Source: Vicinamibacterales bacterium
Lineage (GTDB): Bacteria > Acidobacteriota > Vicinamibacteria > Vicinamibacterales > SCN-69-37
Reading direction: 5' to 3'
NCBI GenBank assembly: GCA_030827135.1
Contig: JAURFE010000010.1
Span: 1-32,467 of the forward strand
Length of the DNA: 32,467 nt
Positions 1 to 7,092 of this stretch are shown piece by piece; position 1 is the stretch's first letter, and each line of letters opens with the position of its first letter. Below the pieces are notes generated by a model. The model had not been told where the DNA came from, did not search any database, and worked only from the letters and a program-made list of their open reading frames with translations. The translations under genes and the position numbers were made by a program.

Positions 1-424
1 CCCCCACAATGCGATCGCCACGAAGCAGGGCCACCGTCGCGGTGGCGCCTCGCCCGTCAGGGGTTCTGAATGCCTCCATCACCGGCTTCCCGACGGACGG
101 ATCGACGATACGCAGCGGGACGCCGGCCTCACGCGCCAACGTCGCGACGTAGGGCACGGTGTGGACCGAGTCGCTGCACGCAGCGACAGCAACCACCACA
201 AGGCGCAGGTCACCGGCTGCGGCCTTGAGGCGTGCGACCAACTCTGGCGCCGGCTTGCTGCGGGCGGCGTTGCTGCGCCAGGTCTCCGGCCGCGAATCGG
301 CGGTGGCAAGGAAGTCCTCCCAGGTCTTGCCCTGATCGAACATGGCACCACCACCGGTCATCGGGGGCTGTGAAACCTGGGCCGGGACAACAAACGCCAG
401 AAGTGCCATGAGGAGAATCGACAT
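1..424 (-). CDS. thioredoxin-like secreted protein, C-terminus off the left edge
   Basis: The frame is open from an ATG at 424 to the window edge, giving 141 visible residues without a stop. The first ~15 residues are hydrophobic and end near PAQ, so a signal peptide and extracytoplasmic location are likely. From about residue 70 the pattern strand (LRLVVVAVAAC), helix (YVATLAREAG), strand (PLRIVD) matches the thioredoxin-like fold of short 'thioredoxin family' proteins. The usual CxxC is CSDS, leaving a single cysteine at residue 83, and the position before the later strand reads ATAT where a cis-Pro would be expected. A classical disulfide reductase role is therefore doubtful; a monothiol or non-redox role is possible. 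It is divergent from the MBL gene, with 63 bp between the two starts. Fold assignment is fairly sure; function is unknown. Confidence 0.7.
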   Translation of the reverse strand, partial: MSILLMALLAFVVPAQVSQPPMTGGGAMFDQGKTWEDFLATADSRPETWRSNAARSKPAPELVARLKAAAGDLRLVVVAVAACSDSVHTVPYVATLAREAGVPLRIVDPSVGKPVMEAFRTPDGRGATATVALLRGDRIVG

Positions 425-440
425 GGGTAGAGGGTAACTC

Positions 441-480
441 AGATGGGCAGATGGGCGGATGGGCGGATGGGGAGATGATA
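441..480 (+). repeat. 8-bp tandem repeat and G-quadruplex motif
   Basis: Five consecutive 8-mers follow an (A/G)GATGGGC pattern: AGATGGGC, AGATGGGC, GGATGGGC, GGATGGGG, AGATGATA. G-runs at 445-447, 453-455, 461-463 and 469-472 are separated by 5-nt loops, which satisfies the G3N1-7 x4 quadruplex rule on the plus strand. It lies between two divergent starts and ends 7 nt before the MBL ATG. Any regulatory effect is inference. Confidence 0.8.
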
Positions 481-487
481 GAGGGCG

Positions 488-1417
488 ATGGGCACTGTGA
501 TTCCGCTTGCGGCCGGGGTTGATTATGCGGACCTGCATTTTGTCGGGCACCCAGGGATCATTGCGACGGCGCTGATTCATGGCGTCGATGGCGTGGCGAT
601 TGTGGATCCGGGGCCGGCGACCGCACTGCCGGTGCTGGAAGAAGCACTGAAGACGCGGGGGTTTGGATGGCGGGACGTGCGGGCGATTCTGCTGACGCAC
701 ATCCATCTGGACCATGCGGGCGCCACCGGCTCAATCCTCGCGCTGGCGCCACAGGCGACCGTCCACGTGCACGAACGGGGCGCCGCGCACCTGATCGACC
801 CTTCAAAGCTCCTGGCCAGCGCCAGCCGGCTCTATCAGGCGGACATGGAGCGCCTCTGGGGCGATGTGCTGCCCGTGCCCGCCGCTCACGTGCGGATCCT
901 CGGCGACAGCGATCACCTCACCATCGCCGGTCATGCCATCCACGCCGCCTGGACCCCGGGTCATGCCTGGCATCACGTCAGTTACTTCCTGCCGGCATCC
1001 GGCATTGCTTTCGTCGGAGATACGGCCGGTATCTGCAGGCCAAGCGGACGACTGATCATTCCGCCCACGCCCCCACCAGACATCGATCTCGACGCTTGGC
1101 GCTCAAGCACAGAGACCATCCTGGCGTGGAACCCGGAGACCCTGTTCCTCACGCATTTTGGTCCGGCCCCGGCTCCGCGGGTCCACTTTCAGGCGCTGTG
1201 GCAACAGCTCGATTCCTGGAGCCTGAAGGTCAGGGCATCGCTCGCGCGTCAGGACCTGGAAGACCACGAACGGTCACAGCAGTTTGTGGATGACGTGATG
1301 GCGGATATTGCGCGCGAGACGTCCAGTGAGGAAGCCCAGTCGTACGCCAGGGCCGGCCGGTTCGATTTCTCCTGGACAGGCCTCGCCCGGTACTGGCGCA
1401 AACAGCAACACCCGTAG
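488..1417 (+). CDS. MBL-fold metallo-hydrolase (glyoxalase II-like)
   Basis: A 309-residue metallo-beta-lactamase-fold enzyme, predicted cytosolic and with no signal peptide. The metal site is complete: HIHLDH at residues 71-76 (H71, H73, D75, H76), TPGH with H159, VGDT with D178 and LTHFGP with H223. This is the binuclear zinc/iron hydrolase pattern of the glyoxalase II-like branch. The C-terminal ~90 residues are a helical extension typical of the 'MBL fold metallo-hydrolase' group related to hydroxyacylglutathione hydrolases. The substrate cannot be read from the sequence. The ATG at 488 follows a GAGGG at 481-485, only 2 nt away, which is tight. The stop codon TAG lies inside a REP-like palindrome (1414-1440). 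The downstream neighbour is convergent. Confidence 0.9.
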   Translation: MGTVIPLAAGVDYADLHFVGHPGIIATALIHGVDGVAIVDPGPATALPVLEEALKTRGFGWRDVRAILLTHIHLDHAGATGSILALAPQATVHVHERGAAHLIDPSKLLASASRLYQADMERLWGDVLPVPAAHVRILGDSDHLTIAGHAIHAAWTPGHAWHHVSYFLPASGIAFVGDTAGICRPSGRLIIPPTPPPDIDLDAWRSSTETILAWNPETLFLTHFGPAPAPRVHFQALWQQLDSWSLKVRASLARQDLEDHERSQQFVDDVMADIARETSSEEAQSYARAGRFDFSWTGLARYWRKQQHP

Positions 1418-1440
1418 GGCGCGCTGGGTGTGAGCGCGCC
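1414..1440 (+). repeat. REP-like palindrome, copy 1
   Basis: The element has a GTAG head (1414-1417), a stem arm GGCGCGCT (1418-1425), a 7-nt loop GGGTGTG and a perfect complementary arm AGCGCGCC (1433-1440), followed by AA. The TAG of the head is the stop codon of the MBL gene. It lies between convergent genes, so it could act as a bidirectional hairpin, but there is no T-tract. Confidence 0.8.
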
Positions 1441-1458
1441 AATACACGCGGTGCGGTC

Positions 1459-4248
1459 TTATCTCCGGATCTTGTCCAACTGGGCGAGCACTTCGCCCAG
1501 CTTCCGCATTTCCTCTCCGTACAGCGCCCAGTTGCCTTCGCGCTGCGCGGCGATCGCGCGCTCGTAGTGGCCGGTCGCGCGTTCGGTAAGCACAAGGAAC
1601 GACGGATCGACTGTCGTGCCAGGGATCGGAGTCGTGGACTCAGTCGTTGTTCCCGTGGCCGGCGTCTGCGCCACCGGCGCCAGCGTGCCGTCGGCGCGGC
1701 GGTCCGGCGCCAGCGCAGCCGCAACACTCCGGCCGAAGATCTGGACGAGTCCCTGCGTCAGGGTTTCCGCCATCACGATCTGTTCCTGATAGGCGACGAT
1801 CACCCGCTTCAGTTCAGGGATCCGCCCCCCGGCGGACCGCAGGTACAGCGGACGCACATAGAGCAGGGATTCCTCAATCGGAATCACCAGCAACGTGCCC
1901 TGAATAACCTGTGACCCCTGCTGGTTCCACAACGTAATCTGCGGCGCAATCGTCTGGTCCTGATTGATGCGCGCAACGATCTGCCTCGGGCCGAAGACGA
2001 CCTTCTGTTTCGGGAACTGAAACACGATCAGGCGGCCGTAATGGTCACCGTCGCTGCGGGCCACCAGCCAGGCCGCAAGGTTGTCCTTGAGGCGCGGCGT
2101 AAACGGCAGCATCTGAATGAACTCGGTATCCGTCTCGCCAGGCAGCCGCATGATCGTGTAATACGGCTGCATCGGCGCCGCGTTAGACTCCCCGTCGATC
2201 ACCGGCACCTGCCACTGGTCTTCCTTGTTGTAGAAGGTCTGCGGGTTGGTCATGTGGAAGGTCGCAAACGCGGCGGCCTGCACCTTGAAGATGCGCTCCG
2301 GGTACCGCACGTGGCTGCGCAGCGCCTCGGGCATCTCGCTCAACGGCTTGAACATGCCGGGAAAGACACGGCTGATCGTCTGAATGATGGGATCGTCCGG
2401 CTCGGCGATGTAAAACGACGTGGACCCGTGATACGCGTCAACCACGACCTTCACGGAGTTCCGGATGTAGTTGATCCGCGGCAGGTCGAACGGCGTCGCG
2501 TATGGATAGTTCTCGCTGGTGGTGTACGCGTCCTGAATCCAGAAGATGCGGCCGTCGGCCACGACCGGATACGGATCGGCGTCGTACTCGAGGAACGGCG
2601 CAATGGCGCGCACACGCCCGGCGATCCGCCGGTGGTACATGATGCGGCTCTCGGGCGTGATCTGGTTCGTGATCAGAATGTTCGCCGCGCCAAATCTCAG
2701 CGCGAACATCAGCCGCCGCAGCAGACTGTTGAGCTCGACACCGCCGGTACCGGCATAGGTCGTTGTGACGTTGTCTTCGCCGCGCGGATAGTGGAACTCC
2801 GGTTGCTGCGTTTTGACCAACGCGTAATCACTGGAGAGTTCGCCGTAGTAGATGCTCGGCTCGCTGATCGCAAGGTCCACTTCGGACACCGGCGGCAGAT
2901 CCCGCACAAACAACACCGGCTGACCGGACGTCGTCACCTCATTGACCGGTCCGAGGGTCAGACCGTAGCCATGCGTGAACGTCAGCCGCTCGTTGACCCA
3001 TGACCGATTCGGCAGGCTCTCGCTGTTCAGCTCACGCAGCGACAACATGACCTGGCGATACTTGCCGTCGATCGTGTACCGGTCGTTGTCGACATTCACA
3101 AAGTCGTAGTACGTCCGGATCTCCTGAATCTGGGAAAAGGTCTGCAGAAGCGGCTGGTGGTCCCAGAGGCGGATGTTTTCAATCGTGCCGGCGTTGGCGG
3201 CGATATCGGCCGCCGTCAGCGATCCCTCGCCCGACAACTCGCGTTCCTCGACGCGATCAAGGGCGTACGCCTTGCGGGTCGCCTCGATGTTGTGGCGGAT
3301 GAACAGCTCTTCTTTGGTCTGCTCGTTCGGGGTCACCACGAACCGCTGCACAAAGCCCGAGTACACCCCGCCGGCAGTGGTCACCACGAAATACACCGCG
3401 ATCGCGGCCGGGAGCGGCCAGCGCTGTGGGCCGAAGCCCTGCCACAACGCGACAAGGCTCGCCAGACTCAACACGACGAGCGAGATGCGCAGGAACGGAA
3501 TTTGCGCGTTGACATCCGTATACGAGGCGCCAAACACAACCGCCGTGGACGATCCCGTCAGCAGCGTGCGCGGCAGTTCCAGCCACGTGCCCCATGCCAT
3601 CAGCGCAAACAACACCGCCAGAAGCACCATCAGGTGACGACGAGTACCGGCGGCGAGATTCAGCTTCGGCCAGAACGCCACCCCGTACCGCGGCTCCATC
3701 GACACGTTGCCCGACAGCAGGTACAGCAGCCCGCTGGAGCCCAGCGCCAGCACGGTGAGGAGCAGGGCCTGCTGCCGCACTAGGTCCAGCACGGGAAGCT
3801 GGAAAATGTAGAACCCGACATCGCGGCTGAACAGGACGTCACGATCACCAAACGGCACGGCGTTAAACGCCGTCAGCCATTCCAGCCAGTGATTCGCTGC
3901 ACTGATGCCGAGAACGAAGGCCACAAGCACGGCCACCGGTAGTAGCAGGCCGGCAAGGCTCTTGCTCTCGACCACAATCGGGCGGCCGTCTTCGGTGGTG
4001 CCAAGAATGAACTGCGGGCGCGACAAGGCACGGCGCGCGATTCGCAGGTTGGCGTACAAAAAGACAAACGCCACCGTGAACGTCGCAAGGAACAGCAGTG
4101 ACTGGGCCTTGTACGTGCGAAGAAACACGGCTTGATAGCCGAGTTCCTGGAACCACAGCCAGTCGGTGTACAGCGCCGCGGCGGACGGAACCGCCAGCAG
4201 CAGAACCGCCGCAACCAGGATGAAACCGGGAAGTCCTCGCAGTGTCAT
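1459..4248 (-). CDS. UPF0182 family integral membrane protein
   Basis: A 929-residue protein of the UPF0182/COG1615 family, at the family's usual length of about 900-1000. The N-terminal third carries about seven hydrophobic segments, starting with a segment at residues 8-28, followed by the family-typical YTDWLWFQELGY block and a second segment near residues 50-68. The remaining ~600 residues form a large, mostly soluble domain, presumably extracytoplasmic, with a low-complexity Thr/Pro/Ala stretch (around residues 845-875) before a short helical C-terminus. No biochemical function is established for the family that I know of. The start at 4248 is 27 bp from the divergent peroxiredoxin start, and the gene converges on the MBL gene across REP copy 1. 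Family assignment is secure. Confidence 0.93.
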   Translation of the reverse strand: MTLRGLPGFILVAAVLLLAVPSAAALYTDWLWFQELGYQAVFLRTYKAQSLLFLATFTVAFVFLYANLRIARRALSRPQFILGTTEDGRPIVVESKSLAGLLLPVAVLVAFVLGISAANHWLEWLTAFNAVPFGDRDVLFSRDVGFYIFQLPVLDLVRQQALLLTVLALGSSGLLYLLSGNVSMEPRYGVAFWPKLNLAAGTRRHLMVLLAVLFALMAWGTWLELPRTLLTGSSTAVVFGASYTDVNAQIPFLRISLVVLSLASLVALWQGFGPQRWPLPAAIAVYFVVTTAGGVYSGFVQRFVVTPNEQTKEELFIRHNIEATRKAYALDRVEERELSGEGSLTAADIAANAGTIENIRLWDHQPLLQTFSQIQEIRTYYDFVNVDNDRYTIDGKYRQVMLSLRELNSESLPNRSWVNERLTFTHGYGLTLGPVNEVTTSGQPVLFVRDLPPVSEVDLAISEPSIYYGELSSDYALVKTQQPEFHYPRGEDNVTTTYAGTGGVELNSLLRRLMFALRFGAANILITNQITPESRIMYHRRIAGRVRAIAPFLEYDADPYPVVADGRIFWIQDAYTTSENYPYATPFDLPRINYIRNSVKVVVDAYHGSTSFYIAEPDDPIIQTISRVFPGMFKPLSEMPEALRSHVRYPERIFKVQAAAFATFHMTNPQTFYNKEDQWQVPVIDGESNAAPMQPYYTIMRLPGETDTEFIQMLPFTPRLKDNLAAWLVARSDGDHYGRLIVFQFPKQKVVFGPRQIVARINQDQTIAPQITLWNQQGSQVIQGTLLVIPIEESLLYVRPLYLRSAGGRIPELKRVIVAYQEQIVMAETLTQGLVQIFGRSVAAALAPDRRADGTLAPVAQTPATGTTTESTTPIPGTTVDPSFLVLTERATGHYERAIAAQREGNWALYGEEMRKLGEVLAQLDKIRR

Positions 4249-4275
4249 GGATGACTCACATTATCATGGGCAGAT
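4249..4275. promoter_or_regulatory. putative bidirectional -10 region between divergent starts
   Basis: The only AT-rich core in the 27-bp gap is ATTATCAT (4260-4267). It reads TATCAT toward the peroxiredoxin, 8 nt before its ATG. On the other strand it reads GATAAT, 11 nt before the UPF0182 ATG. I see no convincing -35 on either side. Near-leaderless transcripts are inferred. Confidence 0.35.
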
Positions 4276-4740
4276 ATGCTTCCCATCGGTACCCCAGCCC
4301 CGGAGTTTGAACTTCGCAGCCACACAGGAGAGACCGTCCGGCTTTCCGACTTCAGAGGAAAACAGCATGTCGTGCTGGCGTTCCACCCATTGGCCTTCAC
4401 CCCCGTCTGTTCGCTGCAGATGCAGACCTACCAGCGGGACCTGCCGAAATACGAAGGACTGGACGCCCACATCCTCAGCCTCAGCGTGGATGCGGGCCCG
4501 GCGAAGAAGGCATGGGCAGAGTCGCTCGGGGGAATCTCCTTCGACCTGCTGGCAGACTTCCACCCGCACGGCCACGTCGCGTCCCTCTACGGCGTCATGC
4601 GCAACGACGGCATCTCCGAGCGTGCGTCGTTTATCATCGACAAGACGGGCACGATCGTCTGGGCCAAGAAGTACGACATCCCGCAGCAGCCAGACCACGG
4701 CGAGGTACTCGAAGCCCTCAGTTCCCTCTCGGGCCGATAG
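4276..4740 (+). CDS. AhpE-like 1-Cys peroxiredoxin (AhpC/TSA family)
   Basis: A 154-residue peroxiredoxin that reduces H2O2 or organic hydroperoxides in the cytosol. The active-site signature PLAFTPVC places the peroxidatic cysteine at C45 with T42 and P38. The conserved arginine is R116 in ERASFIIDKTG. C45 is the only cysteine, so there is no internal resolving cysteine and reduction must use an external thiol. The PLAFTPVC wording resembles the AhpE subfamily more than BCP/PrxQ. The last 23 nt overlap, tail to tail, the end of the minus-strand propeller gene (4718-4740). Its partner reductant is unknown; the thioredoxin-like gene at the left edge lacks a CxxC and is not an obvious candidate. 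Confidence 0.9.
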   Translation: MLPIGTPAPEFELRSHTGETVRLSDFRGKQHVVLAFHPLAFTPVCSLQMQTYQRDLPKYEGLDAHILSLSVDAGPAKKAWAESLGGISFDLLADFHPHGHVASLYGVMRNDGISERASFIIDKTGTIVWAKKYDIPQQPDHGEVLEALSSLSGR

Positions 4741-5995
4741 CCAGCAGCTCTTTGTCCGTGCGCCAGTACCAGGTGCCGTCGACAAGCGCTGGGGACGCAA
4801 GGACACGCGCCCCCAGCTCATTCACATGGTGCAGCCTGAACGTCGTACCGGCCTCCACAACAAAGGTTTGTCCGTCGTCATTGGTGAAGAAGATCTTGTT
4901 GCCCACGACAACCGGTGACGACGAGAAACCTTCGCGGGTCGCGATGCCAAGCCGTTCCTGATAGATCAGCTCGCCCGTTTTCGCGCGAAGAACGGTGAGA
5001 ATGCTCTGCATGTCGTTGATCTGATAGAGCAGCTCTCCATGGATCAGGCTCGAGGGTACAAATGGAGATCCGCGCGGCGATGTCCAGGCCACGTGAGACC
5101 CGGTCACATCACCCGACCCGCCGGGCCGGATGGCAAGCGTGGGGCCCGCGCGCCCTGAGGCCGCAAAGACCAGCCCATGCCCCACGACGGGCGTCGGAAT
5201 CACCTCGACGGTGTTGCCGGACACCGTCCACAAGTCGGCGCCGCTGGCCGGGTCGTAGGCGTAGACCTTGCGCATGCTCGACACGATCAATTCATCCCGG
5301 GTGCCTGTGGTGATGACGATGGGGGTGCCCCAGCCCGTCGTCTCGGCGCGATCCCTCCACCAGATGGTCTTGCCCGTTTTTGCGTCAAAGGCCGCCACGA
5401 ACGAACTGAGAGTCGAGGTGCCCCGGTGATCCTGGTACAGGAACAGACGGTCCTTATAGAGGACAGGCGAACCCGCACTGCCGTGGTAGTTGTTCAGCTC
5501 ACCAAAATCGCGATGCCACACGAGCGTGCCCGTGAAATCGAAGGCGGCGAGTCCGTGAGTGCCGAACGAGGCGTAGACAAACTGGCCGTCGGTGACCGGA
5601 GTGGCCGACGCGTGGCTGTTCTTCGGATAGATGTGCTCAACGCCGCTTGAGGGCACGGAGGTCTCCCACCGCAGCTTTCCGGTGCGGCGGTCGTAGGCCA
5701 GCATCGAGACCTTCGCCCCGCCCTCTCGGGCGGTCGTGATGAAGAGATGGTCTTTCCAGACGATGGGCGACGAGTGCCCGAGCCCCGGGACGGCAGTCCG
5801 CCAGCGCACGTTCTCGGTGGCCGACCAGCGGTCGACGTAGTTGGTACCCGTGACCAGCCCCTGCCCGGACGGCCCACGCCACTGGGACCAGTAGTTCCCG
5901 GCTTCTGCGGTAACGGGAATACGGCGAACATCGTCGGTGGATGCACCTGCGGCCGCAGTCAGCAGGACTGCCCAGACACACACGGCTTTGCGCAT
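4718..5995 (-). CDS. secreted PQQ-like beta-propeller repeat protein (first of two)
   Basis: A 425-residue protein with an N-terminal signal peptide (about residues 1-18, ending AAAGAS). The mature part opens with the block WSQWRGPSGQG, seen at the front of many secreted 'PQQ-binding-like beta-propeller repeat' proteins. Propeller blades follow, recognisable by repeated signatures of the type AYDRRTGKLRWE, AFDAKTGKTIWW and AYDPASGADLWT. This fold is shared by BamB and quinoprotein dehydrogenases. I see no adjacent vicinal cysteine pair or cytochrome domain, so a PQQ dehydrogenase role is not supported. It lies 121 bp downstream of coxD on the same strand, possibly as a separate unit, and overlaps the peroxiredoxin by 23 nt at the 3' end. 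A paralogue lies at 23002-24360. Confidence 0.85.
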   Translation of the reverse strand: MRKAVCVWAVLLTAAAGASTDDVRRIPVTAEAGNYWSQWRGPSGQGLVTGTNYVDRWSATENVRWRTAVPGLGHSSPIVWKDHLFITTAREGGAKVSMLAYDRRTGKLRWETSVPSSGVEHIYPKNSHASATPVTDGQFVYASFGTHGLAAFDFTGTLVWHRDFGELNNYHGSAGSPVLYKDRLFLYQDHRGTSTLSSFVAAFDAKTGKTIWWRDRAETTGWGTPIVITTGTRDELIVSSMRKVYAYDPASGADLWTVSGNTVEVIPTPVVGHGLVFAASGRAGPTLAIRPGGSGDVTGSHVAWTSPRGSPFVPSSLIHGELLYQINDMQSILTVLRAKTGELIYQERLGIATREGFSSSPVVVGNKIFFTNDDGQTFVVEAGTTFRLHHVNELGARVLASPALVDGTWYWRTDKELLAIGPRGN

Positions 5996-6042
5996 GAGGG
6001 GATCCTACCCTGAACTCGCGGGCGATGCCGCCGCGGCGAGGA

Positions 6043-6110
6043 CTACAGCTCCCGGAGCGCTGTGGGAATCGGCAGCCGCGCGGCACGGACGGCCGGAAAC
6101 ACCCCGCCGG
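6043..6110 (-). pseudogene. remnant C-terminus of an FtsX/MacB-type ABC permease
   Basis: The minus-strand frame ending in TAG at 6043-6045 reads GGVFPAVRAARLPIPTALR followed by a short tail. This matches the hallmark C-terminus of FtsX-domain permeases (LolC/E, MacB, ADOP), where a last TM segment is followed by PAxRAARL..ALR. Nothing of the gene survives upstream: the frame runs into coxD in a different phase. It looks like a truncated tail left where coxD now ends. The match is by motif only and only about 22 codons long. Confidence 0.4.
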
Positions 6111-6116
6111 TTTGCG

Positions 6117-6413
6117 CTATCTCCCAGGCACCCCGAGCCACCCGCGCGTCAGGTAGTCGCCCATCGTGATGCCGAACAGGATAATCAGCCAGACAAAACC
6201 CGATGCCGCGACAACTTTCGTCAGTGGGGTGTTGTACTTCACACCCATGAAAAACAGGATGACCAGCAGCGCCTTTGACACGGCGACCGCAAGGGCGATG
6301 GGGGTATTCATCACACCGAGGTCCACGCGCGCGATCACCACGGTCACGACCGTCAGGACGCACAGCGTGAGGAACACCGAGTAGTAGAGGCCTTTTGAGC
6401 TGACGTGTGACAT
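6117..6413 (-). CDS. coxD: cytochrome c oxidase subunit IV
   Basis: A 98-residue membrane protein with three hydrophobic helices (about residues 11-30, 38-57 and 68-87), as in the prokaryotic cytochrome c oxidase subunit IV family. It is a small accessory subunit of the inner-membrane oxidase, without metal ligands. The start lies 6 nt after the coxC stop and it is the last gene of the respiratory operon. The reading LVILFFMGVKYNTPLTKVVA between TM2 and TM3 fits the family's short loop. The order coxB-A-C-D supports the assignment. Confidence 0.88.
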   Translation of the reverse strand: MSHVSSKGLYYSVFLTLCVLTVVTVVIARVDLGVMNTPIALAVAVSKALLVILFFMGVKYNTPLTKVVAASGFVWLIILFGITMGDYLTRGWLGVPGR

Positions 6414-6419
6414 GGCTTT

Positions 6420-7091
6420 TTAGTGGTGTTTCCCGATGAGATACAGCAGCGGGAAGAGGAAAATCCAGACGATGTCGACGAAGTGCCAGTAGAGGCCCGT
6501 GACTTCGACCGGTGCGAAGTAATCGGCGTTGAACTGGTTCTTCCAGGCCATCCGCAGAATGATGAAGAGGAGCACGATGCCCACGACCATGTGCAGGGCG
6601 TGGATGCCCGTCATCATGAAGTAGAGCGAGAAAAACAGCTGCTGCGCGGGCTCGCGGGCCGGGTCGAAGCTCGATCCAGGCACGAGGTGGTGCTCGAACT
6701 TCGCCGCGTATTCGAAGTACTTCACGATGAGGAAGATCGAGCCGAAGATGATCGTCAGAATCAGGTTGGCAATTTGCGCCATCCGGTGCCCGACCTGCGC
6801 CGCCCGCACCGCCAGCGCCATCGTCAGCGACGAGACGATGAGTACCAGAGTGTTGACGCCGCCGAGCACTTCGTTGAGCTCGTTGCTGCCGGCCAGCCAG
6901 GCGTCCGGATACATGTTCCGGTAGAGCAGATAGGCCATGAACAGGCCGCCGAAGAACATGACTTCAGTGACGAGGAACACCCACATCCCGAGGATGGAGG
7001 CCTCGAGCTGCTGCGCCATGTTGTGGAAATGGTGCTGCAGCTTCGGGTGGTGTTCCTGATGAGCGTCTGCGTGCAGGTTGGAAGCTGACAC
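6420..7091 (-). CDS. coxC: cytochrome c oxidase subunit III
   Basis: A 223-residue, multi-helix subunit III of the haem-copper oxidase, an inner-membrane protein that stabilises subunit I and its D-type proton pathway. Family landmarks are visible: LGMWVFLVTEVMFFGGLF in the first TM, HALHMVVGIVLL in the middle, and the C-terminal GLYWHFVDIVWIFLFPLLYL. The WHFVDxVW block is diagnostic of COX3. The N-terminus is rich in His (HADAHQEHHPKLQHHFHN), a feature of some caa3 clusters. The start is 1 nt past the coxA stop, implying translational coupling. Identity is secure. Confidence 0.95.
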   Translation of the reverse strand: MSASNLHADAHQEHHPKLQHHFHNMAQQLEASILGMWVFLVTEVMFFGGLFMAYLLYRNMYPDAWLAGSNELNEVLGGVNTLVLIVSSLTMALAVRAAQVGHRMAQIANLILTIIFGSIFLIVKYFEYAAKFEHHLVPGSSFDPAREPAQQLFFSLYFMMTGIHALHMVVGIVLLFIILRMAWKNQFNADYFAPVEVTGLYWHFVDIVWIFLFPLLYLIGKHH

Positions 7092-7092
7092 G

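Noticed and set aside
1414-1440. Hairpin as a rho-independent terminator
   Set aside because: The stem is suitable but no T-tract follows on either strand, and the same GTAG-headed sequence occurs at three other places, which favours a REP-like repeat.
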